In this document: positions 7,484-15,519 of the stretch, one piece after another
Layout: each line of letters starts with the position of its first letter
Position numbering within the stretch: the stretch's first letter is position 1
Assembly (NCBI RefSeq): GCF_927798175.1
Contig: NZ_CAKMMP010000023.1
Span: 1-64,000, forward strand
Reading direction: 5' to 3'
From: Paenibacillus sp. JJ-223
GTDB taxonomy: Bacteria; Bacillota; Bacilli; Paenibacillales; Paenibacillaceae
Length of the DNA: 64,000 nt
Notes under the pieces: generated by a model
The model's database searches: none
What the model was told of the DNA's origin: nothing
What the model saw: the letters and a program-made list of their open reading frames with translations, nothing else
Program-made: the position numbers and the translations under genes

Positions 7484-8170
7484 TTACTTTCCCCTATGGT
7501 TATTCAGCCCTTGATACACAGCAACGGCCAATACCGAACCGACAAGCGGGGCGATGAGAAACACCCATAATTGGGATAAGGCCTGTCCGCCGAGCAAAAG
7601 AGCTGGTCCCAGACTTCTTGCAGGATTGACGGACGTTCCCGTCAAGGCGATGCCAAGAATATGTACGAAAGCGAGCGTTAGTCCGATGACCAGACCGGTG
7701 ATGTTTCCATTGCTTTCATTGGAGGTCACGCCCAGAATCGTGTAAATAAATACGAAGGTTAAAACGACCTCGACAATGACCGCCATGAACGCCGTAATCC
7801 CGATCCCGTAGCCAGGGCCGAAACCGTTTTGACCGAGCCCCGTCGTGGGCATGCCTGCGGAGACGATGATGGCGTACAGAAGGGCAGAGGCAGCGATCGC
7901 CCCAAGGATTTGCGAAATAACGTACCCGATAAAGTCGCTACCCTTTAATTTACGGCTCATGAACATGGCGAGTGAAACCGCCGGGTTGATATGGCATCCC
8001 GAAATCGGTCCGATCACGTAGGCCATCGCCACAATAGACAGCCCGAATGCCAATGCAATGCCCAAATATCCAAGCTCTCCCCCTGCCGTTGCGGCACTGC
8101 CACAGCCGAATAGAACCAGAACAAAAGTTCCAATGAATTCAGCAGCATACTTCTTTAATGAAACGTTCAT
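7484..8170 (-). CDS. aqpZ: Aquaporin Z (MIP family water channel)
   Basis: The protein has six hydrophobic segments and the two pore half-helices with NPA motifs: INPAVS (NPA 62-64) and VNPARS (NPA 182-184). The predicted selectivity-filter residues Phe42, His170, Thr179 and Arg185 match the narrow water-selective filter of AqpZ rather than the wider filter of GlpF, so water is the expected substrate. At 228 aa it has the normal length. The start is ATG 8170, preceded by GGGAGGTAGG. It is monocistronic and ends at its own terminator. No glycerol-metabolism genes are nearby, consistent with a water channel. Membrane-located. Confidence 0.92.
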   Translation of the reverse strand: MNVSLKKYAAEFIGTFVLVLFGCGSAATAGGELGYLGIALAFGLSIVAMAYVIGPISGCHINPAVSLAMFMSRKLKGSDFIGYVISQILGAIAASALLYAIIVSAGMPTTGLGQNGFGPGYGIGITAFMAVIVEVVLTFVFIYTILGVTSNESNGNITGLVIGLTLAFVHILGIALTGTSVNPARSLGPALLLGGQALSQLWVFLIAPLVGSVLAVAVYQGLNNHRGK

Positions 8171-8342
8171 AACCTACCTCCCAAGAAATAAAAATCCTTT
8201 TTGATATTAAACGAAACGAGTATACAAAAACTGTACAAGAAAAGAGGACATGGACCCGTTTTCAAAATGAAGAGAAGTCTGCACGGTTTTAGACGACGGA
8301 TGTTTGGTATCGATCGCCTTTGTGGAGTGTGCAGCACCTAAA

Positions 8343-8351
8343 TGATATAAT
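8343..8351 (+). promoter_or_regulatory. Candidate extended -10 promoter for the SMI1/KNR4 gene
   Basis: TGA-TATAAT (TG at 8343-8344, TATAAT 8346-8351) lies 33 bp upstream of the start codon. There is no clear -35 element. Confidence 0.5.
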
Positions 8352-8384
8352 TTCTACAAAGAATAGGAGAGGGAGGCAAGGCCA

Positions 8385-9332
8385 ATGAAAGATGAGTTCT
8401 TGGAACGGCTTGAAGCTTGGCATGAACAGGATGAATTCGAGGAGATCGTGGATGCGATTACAGAGATCAAGGAGGAAGAGCGGGATTATGCCCTGGTCAG
8501 CCATCTGGGGAGAGCACTGAATAATTTGGAGCGTTACGAAGAAGCAGTCGAGCAGTTCTTGTCGGTTGCTGAAGAGGGACAGGATGACCCGCTCTGGCAT
8601 TATCGCATCGGTCTGGCTTATTATTATTTGGAGCAATATGAACATGCCCGTGAAGCCTTTGAAAAGGCAGACCGACTGGAGCCGGGAGATGAAGATACGC
8701 AAGAATTTCTGGAATGGATTCGGAGCAAAACCAAAACCGATGAGAAGGCTGTAGGGACAGCCCAATCTGCCGCCGGAACCCCAATCGAAACGGCAAGCAT
8801 TGGCGAAGCGGAAATCGGGGATTTTTGGGATGATCACGCAGAAACCGCAGAACAATTTGTGTTGGCCCCGCCGACCGATGAGCAGATTGCTGCCGTGGAG
8901 GAACAATTGGTTTTCAAGCTGCCCGCATCCTATATTAAGATGATGAAATTACATAATGGTGGAGTTCCGCGTTATCGGTATTTCGCTGTCAGCGATGCGG
9001 ACGCTACCGAGAAGAGACGCATTGAGGTTTCGGGCATGCTGGGCATCGGGCGGGAGAAGAGACACTCGCTGTGTGGAGAAGCCGGCAGCCGATTCATCAT
9101 CGAGCAAGGAGGCTACCCGGAAATTGGCGTAGTGCTATGCGAGTGCCCGGCCGAGTCAGAGGTGGTGATGCTGGATTATCGGGCAGCCGGGAATGCTGGC
9201 GAGCCCGAGGTTGTTCATATCGATAAAAACCAAGGTTACAAGATCACTTGGCTCGCTCCCGATGTTGACACCTTTATTCGGGGTTTGGTGAATGAGGAAA
9301 ATCGTTCTCCCAACTTCCAAGGTTCACTTTAA
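8385..9332 (+). CDS. TPR-containing SMI1/KNR4 family protein
   Basis: The N-terminal part (about 1-120) is helical, with tetratricopeptide-like repeats (ALNNLERYEEAVEQFLSVAE, then GLAYYYLEQYEHAREAFEKA). After a linker, residues about 165-305 form an SMI1/KNR4 (SUKH) domain: PPTDEQIAAVEEQLVFKLPASYIKMMKLHNGG, then a GYPEIGVVL region. SUKH proteins are often immunity proteins against toxic nucleases, but many chromosomal members have other or unknown roles. No toxin gene is adjacent, so an orphan immunity or housekeeping role is possible. GGGAGGCAAGG precedes ATG 8385. The downstream lipoprotein gene follows after 35 bp on the same strand and may be co-transcribed. Confidence 0.85.
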   Translation: MKDEFLERLEAWHEQDEFEEIVDAITEIKEEERDYALVSHLGRALNNLERYEEAVEQFLSVAEEGQDDPLWHYRIGLAYYYLEQYEHAREAFEKADRLEPGDEDTQEFLEWIRSKTKTDEKAVGTAQSAAGTPIETASIGEAEIGDFWDDHAETAEQFVLAPPTDEQIAAVEEQLVFKLPASYIKMMKLHNGGVPRYRYFAVSDADATEKRRIEVSGMLGIGREKRHSLCGEAGSRFIIEQGGYPEIGVVLCECPAESEVVMLDYRAAGNAGEPEVVHIDKNQGYKITWLAPDVDTFIRGLVNEENRSPNFQGSL

Positions 9333-9367
9333 GGAAACAGGCGAATCTTCAAAAAGCAGGTGATCGG

Positions 9368-9889
9368 ATGAGGTTTAGCACTACGCCATACTTCAGCGTA
9401 TTCCGGATGGCGCCGGTTCTGGCTCTGGTTCTCTTCATGACGGCGTGCACTTCATACACCAAAGTGTCTTCGGAAGGGGTTAAAGCTTTTAGGCAGGATA
9501 TCAAGCAGAATTTTCCACTTATCCAAAAGACGGAGATTCGTTACTCCACTCCTAGGGTTGAAGTTACTTACAAGCTCAAAGAAGAACTTAACGAAGCAGA
9601 GGTGCAGCTTCTTTTTACGAAGACCCAAGCATTCATGACAAGTCCATCCTTTCAAAGCGAGGTGGTTGATGGTCAGTACCGTATAAAGTATCCAAGTTGG
9701 GGCGACCCGGAGCTTGCAATTACTTTAACGGTTCGCGGAGAAGATGCTGCGGTCTACCGGTTCATCTGCATGCCAGAGAACGTCGAAACGGATAAAGATG
9801 AACCAGTGTACACTCACTGGTATGTATACGCTGAGGATGATGCGGAAGGAAAACCTTATCCCGATCAAAAAACGGAAATCAAAAAATGA
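9368..9889 (+). CDS. Hypothetical lipoprotein
   Basis: The protein has a signal peptide with a lipobox, LFMTAC, giving lipidation at Cys27. The mature 147-residue domain is hydrophilic with beta-strand character (IRYSTPRVEVTYKLKEELN) and no motif I can assign. It is expected on the outer face of the cytoplasmic membrane. AGCAGGTGATCGG precedes ATG 9368. It lies 35 bp after the SMI1/KNR4 gene on the same strand and is followed by a hairpin terminator, so the two genes may form a transcription unit. The function is unknown. Confidence 0.75.
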   Translation: MRFSTTPYFSVFRMAPVLALVLFMTACTSYTKVSSEGVKAFRQDIKQNFPLIQKTEIRYSTPRVEVTYKLKEELNEAEVQLLFTKTQAFMTSPSFQSEVVDGQYRIKYPSWGDPELAITLTVRGEDAAVYRFICMPENVETDKDEPVYTHWYVYAEDDAEGKPYPDQKTEIKK

Positions 9890-9894
9890 AGGTG

Positions 9895-9936
9895 GCCTGA
9901 GCCTCTTAACAAGGGTTCAGGCTATTTGTTTTGTCC
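9895..9936 (+). terminator. Terminator after the lipoprotein gene
   Basis: GCCTGAGCC pairs imperfectly with GGGTTCAGGC, followed by TATTTGTTTTGT. The remaining interval to 10242 shows no recognisable gene, only the upstream region of the DUF1805 gene. Confidence 0.6.
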
Positions 9937-10242
9937 TAGAGTACTACGGGGGATGAGTCTGTTTCTATTTATACAGATAGTGTATGGGAAGCTGAATTTT
10001 ACTCTTAGCATGAAACCAGCAGATGTCGCATTTCATATGATTATCCGTCTGGAACGACGAATCCGTATTCTTGAGGTTCGCTTCGAACCGTAGGTGCACA
10101 GTAAACCTATTAGATTAACGTTGATAAGTTAGGTTGCGGCCCATCATCGAGATCTTATTAAACCCGGGCAGATGTCCACACAGCCGCCCTGATTCAGGCA
10201 TACACTTTATCGTGATCTGCGATGAAGAGGAGGAACGAACAG

Positions 10243-10545
10243 ATGGTGACCATGGAACCGATCGTGGTGGAAGGGCATGTTCTGACAGGCGTGGAAGTGA
10301 AGCTGCCCAAAACCACTTTGCTGACGATAAATACGTCGAAGGGATACATCATGTGTGGTGCCTTGGACGTTGGGCTGCTGAATGAGAAGCTAGGGGACCG
10401 TAAAATCATTGCCGCCCGTGCGGTCGGCGTACGCACGTTGGATCAGCTGCTGCATGCGCCTATGGAATCGGTAACGACCGAAGCCGAAGCGATGGGCATT
10501 ACCGTGGGCATGAGCGGCGTCGAAGCTCTATTGAAAATGATTTAA
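10243..10545 (+). CDS. yunC: DUF1805 family protein (YunC-like)
   Basis: A 100-aa single-domain protein with the DUF1805 pattern: EPIVVEGHVLTGVEVKLPKTTLL, then SKGYIMCGALDVGLLNEKLG, IIAARAVGVRT and a C-terminal AMGITVGMSGVEALLKM. B. subtilis YunC has the same fold; its function is unknown. GAGGAGG precedes ATG 10243, so the longer frame starting at 10222, which would contain that ribosome site, is rejected. A decayed fragment of this gene lies at 7209-7277 on the same strand. In B. subtilis yunC lies near yunD; here a YunD-like nucleotidase is 12 kb away. It is convergent with mtnA across a shared terminator. Confidence 0.85.
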   Translation: MVTMEPIVVEGHVLTGVEVKLPKTTLLTINTSKGYIMCGALDVGLLNEKLGDRKIIAARAVGVRTLDQLLHAPMESVTTEAEAMGITVGMSGVEALLKMI

Positions 10546-10573
10546 TTTAGATTTAATTACGACATGATGACAA

Positions 10574-10602
10574 AAGGCTCCCGGAGGGGAGCCTTCTTTA
10601 TT
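10574..10602. terminator. Bidirectional terminator between the DUF1805 gene and mtnA
   Basis: AAGGCTCCC (10574-10582) pairs with GGGAGCCTT (10587-10595), with T-rich sequence on the plus side and AAAA on the left, giving TTTT on the minus strand. Confidence 0.88.
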
Positions 10603-10612
10603 TTTATTATTA

Positions 10613-11686
10613 TTAAGCCTGTTCGTCCGCAAACAATGCGGCAAGGTTTTCGTTAAACGGTGCGCGCACGACGCCTTTTTCCGTGATGATGGCCGTTACA
10701 TATTCGTTCGGGGTCACGTCGAACGCAGGATTGAACACTTTGACGCCTTGCGGCGCCGTGCGTTTGCCAAATCCTTCGGTGACTTCCTCGGCTGCGCGTT
10801 CTTCGATCGGAATGAGATCGCCGGACGGCGTGGACAAGTCGATGGTGGACAGCGGGCTTGCCACATAGAACGGAATATTGTGGGCCTTCGCCAATACGGC
10901 GAGGCTGTACGTGCCGATTTTGTTGGCTACGTCGCCATTGGCCGCCACGCGGTCCGTACCAACGATAACGGCTTGAATCCATCCTTTGGACATGACCATG
11001 CCGGCCATGTTGTCGCATAGCAGCGTAACGTCGATGCCGGCTTGCTGCAGCTCGAATGCAGTCAGGCGCGCGCCTTGCAGCACGGGACGGGTTTCGTCCG
11101 CAAATACCTTGAGTTCGATGCCGCGTTCCTTGGCAAGGTACATCGGCGCGGTCGCCGTACCGTATTTGGCCGTAGCGAGTCCGCCGGCATTGCAGTGCGT
11201 CAGCACGCCCATGCCGTGCTCGAAGAGTGGCAGCGCATTTTCACCGATCATACGGCACACTTCTTCGTCCTCTTTTTGGATCAACAAGGCTTCCGCTTCC
11301 AAGGCGGCGCTGCCGTCATCGATGGAGGCTCCGGCTTGAGCCAATTCCTGCGCTTTGTTCAACATGCGATCCAGTGCCCAGAACAGGTTCACGGCTGTAG
11401 GACGCGATGTAGCCAGGTGGGCGCAGATCGATTTGACATGTTCCAGCCATCCTTCGATGGATGAGCCGTCATAAGCTTTGGCACCCAGCACCACGCCAAA
11501 GGCAGCAGCGATGCCAATGGCTGGCGCTCCGCGGACTTTCATGGAGTGGATGGATTCCCATACTTCTTCCGGCGTGTACAGCTTCAGCATAACGATGCTT
11601 TCGGGAAGCAGTCGCTGATCCAGCATTTCAAGCTTGTCCTGTTTCCATATAAGGGAAGACAGAGGTTGATAATCGGTTGTTGTCAT
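10613..11686 (-). CDS. mtnA: S-methyl-5-thioribose-1-phosphate isomerase
   Basis: MtnA converts methylthioribose 1-phosphate to methylthioribulose 1-phosphate in the methionine salvage pathway. The substrate-binding motif RGAPAIG (52-58), the catalytic cysteine in THCNAGGLAT (Cys165) and the catalytic aspartate in GTDRVAANGD (Asp245) are all present. The length of 357 aa is normal for the family (aIF-2B alpha-like fold). ATG 11686 has GGGGGAAC upstream. It is the second gene of an mtnK-mtnA operon (21 bp gap), so kinase and isomerase act in sequence on 5-methylthioribose. The later enzymes (mtnW, X, B, D) are not in the window. Confidence 0.95.
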   Translation of the reverse strand: MTTTDYQPLSSLIWKQDKLEMLDQRLLPESIVMLKLYTPEEVWESIHSMKVRGAPAIGIAAAFGVVLGAKAYDGSSIEGWLEHVKSICAHLATSRPTAVNLFWALDRMLNKAQELAQAGASIDDGSAALEAEALLIQKEDEEVCRMIGENALPLFEHGMGVLTHCNAGGLATAKYGTATAPMYLAKERGIELKVFADETRPVLQGARLTAFELQQAGIDVTLLCDNMAGMVMSKGWIQAVIVGTDRVAANGDVANKIGTYSLAVLAKAHNIPFYVASPLSTIDLSTPSGDLIPIEERAAEEVTEGFGKRTAPQGVKVFNPAFDVTPNEYVTAIITEKGVVRAPFNENLAALFADEQA

Positions 11687-11707
11687 GGTGTTCCCCCGTT
11701 CCTGTTT

Positions 11708-12925
11708 TTAGCGTTCCAGCGTGGATCCGGCCGCAGCCACGGTATCGAGCAGTTCGTCGATCGAATTCAAGCTGCGGTTGCTTTTAATCAATGCTTTGCC
11801 GATGGCCAGCGATTTGCGTTGGGCCCGCTCGCGGGAAGCGGCATCCTTAATCGTGTCGATATCCGCGACGTGGGCAAGGCCGACGATGCGCCGGACCATT
11901 TTGGCGCCGGCAAAACCGGCAGTGTCACGCAGCAGTTTTTGTACATAATGATCCTCATAGCCCGGGGCTTTCGCCACAGGATCGAGCAAATGGGTTGTCC
12001 ATAAGGCACGGAAACGGGATTCGAATTCGGTCCATACATCCCGTACCATGTCCAGCATTTCGATTTCGCGAGCCTTCCGGGCAGCGTCATCCTGAATCCA
12101 CCCCGGCACGGCAGCGTAATGAAGAAGCAAATTGGCCAGCACCGCGCCGATATCGAAACCCATCGGTCCGTAATAAGCAAATTCCGGGTCGATGACTTTG
12201 GTCGATTCCGGGGTAACGAAGATGCTTCCAGTGTGAAGGTCGCCGTGGATTAAAGCTTCGCCATGGGTCAAAAACTTTTCCCGCAGCAGCGCAACTTCAA
12301 GATGCAATGCTGCATCCGTGCGAAGGGCTTCGGCCTCATCCTCGATGGAGGCTTCATAGTTGTTTTTTTCCGCAATGCGGTAAGGTTCGTCGAAAATCAA
12401 GTCTTCCGTAATTTTGCACTGGTCAGGGTTGATGAAGCGGCCCTGTTTCTCTTTTTTCGATTTCTGATCCATGCCCAGGTCCGAGGTGAAAAACAGCGTC
12501 CGCGCCATGAATTCTCCGATATGGCGGGCGAAGAGCGGATAAGACATGCCGTCGATCAGGCCTTTGCGCATAATGGTGTGATCGCTCAAATCCTCCATCA
12601 CCGTCAAAGCAAGAACGTCATCATAATGGTAGACCGCCGGGACCGATCCCGGACAAATGCGATATTGCTCCTGCAAAATTTCCCTTTCAATCCGGGCGCG
12701 CTCCAAGGAAAGGGGCCAAGACTCACCGACGACTTTCGCATAAGGGAGGGCTTGTTTGATAATGATACTTTTATCGGAGTTTCGGTCCGTGATGTGAAAA
12801 ACCAAATTCAGGTTGCCGTCGCCGATCTCGCGGCATTCCAACTCGGAATCGGCCGTGAATGGACCGGGTATCGTTTTTGCGAGTTCCATCGCGTCTTGGG
12901 AAGTCAATGGATGATATTGAGTCAA
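11708..12925 (-). CDS. mtnK: 5-methylthioribose kinase
   Basis: MtnK phosphorylates methylthioribose, the first committed step of methionine salvage. It has the APH/choline-kinase-like fold: GDGNLNLVFHI nucleotide loop (36-46), HGDLHTGS catalytic loop (227-234) and IDPEFAYYGPMGFDIG metal segment (from 245). TTG 12925 was chosen because GGAGGTG lies 6 bases upstream and the protein then has 405 aa, the family length. ATG 12940 is the alternative; the long open frame to 13165 is rejected. Bacillus mtnKA is preceded by a SAM riboswitch; I looked for the SAM-I core (the GAAACCCGGCAACC type) and did not find it, so control must differ or the element is diverged. Confidence 0.93.
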   Translation of the reverse strand: MTQYHPLTSQDAMELAKTIPGPFTADSELECREIGDGNLNLVFHITDRNSDKSIIIKQALPYAKVVGESWPLSLERARIEREILQEQYRICPGSVPAVYHYDDVLALTVMEDLSDHTIMRKGLIDGMSYPLFARHIGEFMARTLFFTSDLGMDQKSKKEKQGRFINPDQCKITEDLIFDEPYRIAEKNNYEASIEDEAEALRTDAALHLEVALLREKFLTHGEALIHGDLHTGSIFVTPESTKVIDPEFAYYGPMGFDIGAVLANLLLHYAAVPGWIQDDAARKAREIEMLDMVRDVWTEFESRFRALWTTHLLDPVAKAPGYEDHYVQKLLRDTAGFAGAKMVRRIVGLAHVADIDTIKDAASRERAQRKSLAIGKALIKSNRSLNSIDELLDTVAAAGSTLER

Positions 12926-13048
12926 GGATGCCACCTCCATGGTTAAGAAAACAGAAAACCTACTTCTCTGCTTGGTATAAGTGTCAGTATATCGGAAATA
13001 CCCGCGTTTTTGTACTTTTTTTTGCTGCAGGGCGTTCAAGCTTGGTTC

Positions 13049-13162
13049 AACCCGGGGAAGCATGGGTAAAATCAGGATAGGCCCGACGGAGAACGTGCCC
13101 GGGAGATCACGAATCATTGGTAAAGTCTCTGTGGTGCCCGCGCATGAACCCGGGAAGCATGG
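13049..13162. repeat. Two copies of a 16-17 bp direct repeat between mtnK and dps
   Basis: AACCCGGGGAAGCATGG (13049-13065) recurs as AACCCGGGAAGCATGG (13147-13162), 98 bp apart, between divergent mtnK and dps. The core CCCGGG is palindromic. It could be a pair of regulator sites; no regulator family can be named. Confidence 0.6.
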
Positions 13163-13199
13163 CATGACAGGCTAATTTTAGATAAAGGATGGGATATGC

Positions 13200-13661
13200 A
13201 TGGCTACAACAAATAAAACCAATCAAGCAAAAACCGTTCAAGAAATACTGAATCGTCAGGTGGCCAACCTGAACGTCCTTTACGTGAAAATCCACAACTA
13301 CCACTGGTACGTCAAAGGCCCGCATTTCTATACATTGCATGTGAAATTTGAGGAATTTTACAACGAAATTACGGCACAGATGGACGAAATCGCCGAGCGT
13401 TTGCTGACCCTAAAAGGAAGCCCTGCCGCTACGATGAAAGAGTATCTGGAGCTTTCCACCATTCAGGAGGCATCCGGAAAAGAAGACGCAAACGCGATGG
13501 TCCAGAATTTAATCGAGGATTTCGCAACGCTGTCGAACGAGTATCAGGAGGGCATTGACGCTGCAGAGGAAGCGGAGGATCAACCGACTTCGGACATGTT
13601 GACCGGCTTTAAGGCCGATCTGGAAAAACACATGTGGATGCTGCGCTCGTTCCTTGGATAA
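13200..13661 (+). CDS. dps: Dps-family ferritin-like DNA-protection protein
   Basis: The ferroxidase residues of the Dps family are present: NYHWYVKGPHFYTLH (His35 and His47 region) and TAQMDEIAERLL (Asp62, Glu66). Dps dodecamers oxidise and store iron with hydrogen peroxide and can coat DNA in stress. At 153 aa the protein has the usual length, with a basic/polar N-terminal tail (ATTNKTNQAK). The start at ATG 13200 follows AAAGGATGGG. It is divergent from mtnK; the shared 274-bp region holds a repeated motif but no recognisable PerR box. Cytoplasmic. Confidence 0.92.
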   Translation: MATTNKTNQAKTVQEILNRQVANLNVLYVKIHNYHWYVKGPHFYTLHVKFEEFYNEITAQMDEIAERLLTLKGSPAATMKEYLELSTIQEASGKEDANAMVQNLIEDFATLSNEYQEGIDAAEEAEDQPTSDMLTGFKADLEKHMWMLRSFLG

Positions 13662-13766
13662 TAAATACTCACCCGGCTTGAAGGTTCCTCTTCCGAAAGG
13701 ATAAGTTGTCAGAAATGCGCCAAGCATCTATACTGCTGACAAAGACCGATTCGGGAGGGGGACGAC

Positions 13767-14345
13767 ATGTCACAACCAACGGCTCCGGCTCTGAAGGAAT
13801 GGGCTTCTGCGATCAAAGAGCTGGAAAGCGGCCGCCAAATTTTGGTGATGCGCAAAGGCGGCATCGTGGAGGAAACGAGGCATTTCGAACTGAAAAGCCT
13901 TGCTTTCTATTTGTATCCGACCTATGAGCACCAGCGCAAAGAATTGATCAAGCCGGCAGAACAACCGCGTGTAGATGAATCCATGGCGGGGTGGTCCCCG
14001 GATCTGCAGGCGATCCAATTGACGGCGTACGCCGAAGTGACGAAGGATCTTGAGATCCGGGATCAGGAAACGCTGGAGCGACTGCAAGAATTTCATATGT
14101 GGACTTCGGATTTTGCGGAAGCGCGTTTAAAATGGAAAAGAAAAGATCCGCTTCATGTGCTGCTGCTTCGCGTATATCGTCTGAATGAGCCGATGGAGAT
14201 CCCTGTGCTGCCCGAATACAATGGCTGCAAATCTTGGATTTCCGTTCCTAATGGTCCGGTGCTGCGCGAAATGACGCCGGTGCTGGACGTTGCGGAATAT
14301 GACAGACGGGTGAAGCGAATTGAAGAAGCGCTGCGAGCGGATTAA
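13767..14345 (+). CDS. DUF1802 family protein
   Basis: The protein matches the DUF1802 pattern: LKEWASAIKELESGRQILVMRKGGI near the N terminus (about 8-33), FELKSLAFYLYPTYEHQ (about 39-55), and a C-terminal WISVPNGPVLREMTPVL. At 192 aa it has a typical length. The family function is unknown, though it is often found close to genes for metal or nucleic-acid metabolism. No membrane segment is present. GGGAGGGGGACGAC precedes ATG 13767. It is single, between dps and the suf operon, with a strong terminator after it. Confidence 0.8.
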   Translation: MSQPTAPALKEWASAIKELESGRQILVMRKGGIVEETRHFELKSLAFYLYPTYEHQRKELIKPAEQPRVDESMAGWSPDLQAIQLTAYAEVTKDLEIRDQETLERLQEFHMWTSDFAEARLKWKRKDPLHVLLLRVYRLNEPMEIPVLPEYNGCKSWISVPNGPVLREMTPVLDVAEYDRRVKRIEEALRAD

Positions 14346-14350
14346 CGCGG

Positions 14351-14388
14351 AAAGGACTTGTCCATAATCTGGATAAGTCCTTTTTTTG
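14351..14388 (+). terminator. Terminator after the DUF1802 gene
   Basis: AAAGGACTTGTCC pairs with GGATAAGTCCTTT and is followed by seven T. It isolates the suf operon from upstream transcription. Confidence 0.9.
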
Positions 14389-14474
14389 GCTTTACAAAGA
14401 AAGGATCCAAGATGCCGTTTGTCAATTTCAGTGATTTTTCTCACTGTTCAATTGCCGCGGCACCGCATTCTAAT

Positions 14475-14503
14475 TTGATTCAAGTCCCGATTTATTATAG
14501 AAT
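14475..14503 (+). promoter_or_regulatory. suf upstream promoter P1
   Basis: TTGATT (14475-14480), a 17-bp spacer and TAGAAT (14498-14503) fit a sigma-A promoter about 210 bp upstream of sufC. Confidence 0.6.
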
Positions 14504-14552
14504 CATGTAGAATAATGTTTGAAGGAAAGACATCCTTTCTTTAGGAAATGTC

Positions 14553-14581
14553 TTGATAATCAGTGAGAATCAGATTAGAAT
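14553..14581 (+). promoter_or_regulatory. suf promoter P2
   Basis: TTGATA (14553-14558), a 17-bp spacer and TAGAAT (14576-14581) form a second sigma-A promoter about 130 bp upstream of sufC. Its -10 lies inside an inverted repeat (14575-14589), so a bound regulator would block it. An imperfect hairpin (AAGACATCC with GGAAATGTCTT, about 14527-14554) lies between P1 and P2. Confidence 0.65.
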
Positions 14582-14589
14582 TATTCTAA
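14575..14589. promoter_or_regulatory. Fur-family (PerR-like) operator in the suf promoter
   Basis: TTAGAATTATTCTAA is a perfect 7-1-7 inverted repeat. This is the architecture of Fur, Zur and PerR boxes; PerR boxes have the form TTATAATNATTATAA, and this differs by one symmetric base pair. It covers the -10 of P2. Which paralog binds is inference. Confidence 0.6.
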
Positions 14590-14712
14590 AGTTCTATGCT
14601 GATGGTTGAAGACAACCGGAAATTCAGGGGAAGCCCTGTTCAGATACAATGATGGGTGCTTTTTCGTTTTGACAGCTAACATCAATTCTACCAATGGAGG
14701 GAAACAATACAC

Positions 14713-15495
14713 ATGGCTACGAATTTCGTCATCGAAGGTCTGAAAGCGGAGATCGAAGGCAAAGAAATCCTGAAAGGAATCAACCTGCAAATGAAAGGTG
14801 GAGAAATCCACGCGATCATGGGTCCGAACGGAACCGGTAAATCCACGCTGGCTTCCGCATTGATGGGACATCCTAAATATGAAGTAACCGATGGAACCGT
14901 AACGCTGGACGGTGAAGACCTGCTGGAGATGGAAGTGGATGAGCGCGCACGCGCCGGTCTGTTCCTGGCCATGCAATATCCGAGCGAAATCGCAGGCGTA
15001 ACCAACTCCGATTTCCTCCGCAGCGCAATCAATGCACGTCGCGGCGAAGGCAACGAGATCTCCCTGATCAAGTTCATTCGTCAAATGGAAGGCAAAATGA
15101 AAGACCTCGACATGAACCCGGAATTTGCGCATCGTTACCTGAACGAGGGTTTCTCGGGCGGTGAGAAAAAACGGAACGAGATTCTGCAAATGATGCTGCT
15201 TGATCCAAAAATCGTCGTACTGGACGAAATCGACTCCGGTCTCGATATCGACGCTTTGAAAATCGTAGCGAATGGCGTCAATGCCATGAAGAGCGAAGAG
15301 CGCGGTTTCTTGATCATCACTCACTACCAACGTTTGTTGAACTACATCACGCCTGACTACGTTCACGTTATGATGCAAGGCCGTATCGTCAAATCCGGCG
15401 GTCCTGAGCTTGCTGAACGCCTTGAAGCAGAAGGTTACGATTGGGTTAAAGAAGAACTGGGAATTACAGACGAAACTGTAGGCCAAGAAGCGTAA
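14713..15495 (+). CDS. sufC: Fe-S cluster assembly ATPase SufC
   Basis: SufC is the ABC-type ATPase of the SufBCD scaffold that builds Fe-S clusters. Walker A GPNGTGKST (37-45), the SufC-specific signature FSGGEKKRNEILQM in place of the usual LSGGQ, the Walker B/D-loop LDEIDSGLD and an H-loop ITHYQR are present. There are no membrane segments and 260 aa is the normal length. AATGGAGGG precedes the start. It is the first gene of sufC-D-S-U-B, with 24 bp to sufD; transcription probably starts at the two promoters upstream. The gene order is that of other Firmicutes. Confidence 0.97.
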   Translation: MATNFVIEGLKAEIEGKEILKGINLQMKGGEIHAIMGPNGTGKSTLASALMGHPKYEVTDGTVTLDGEDLLEMEVDERARAGLFLAMQYPSEIAGVTNSDFLRSAINARRGEGNEISLIKFIRQMEGKMKDLDMNPEFAHRYLNEGFSGGEKKRNEILQMMLLDPKIVVLDEIDSGLDIDALKIVANGVNAMKSEERGFLIITHYQRLLNYITPDYVHVMMQGRIVKSGGPELAERLEAEGYDWVKEELGITDETVGQEA

Positions 15496-15519
15496 AGACT
15501 AAACGGAGGAGGAAATTTC

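Noticed and set aside
12926..13199. SAM-I riboswitch upstream of mtnK
   Set aside because: Expected from Bacillus, but neither the GAAACCCGGCAACC-type core nor the AGAGAGGTGGAGGGACTGGCCC start was seen on the minus strand; only the unrelated direct repeats are present.
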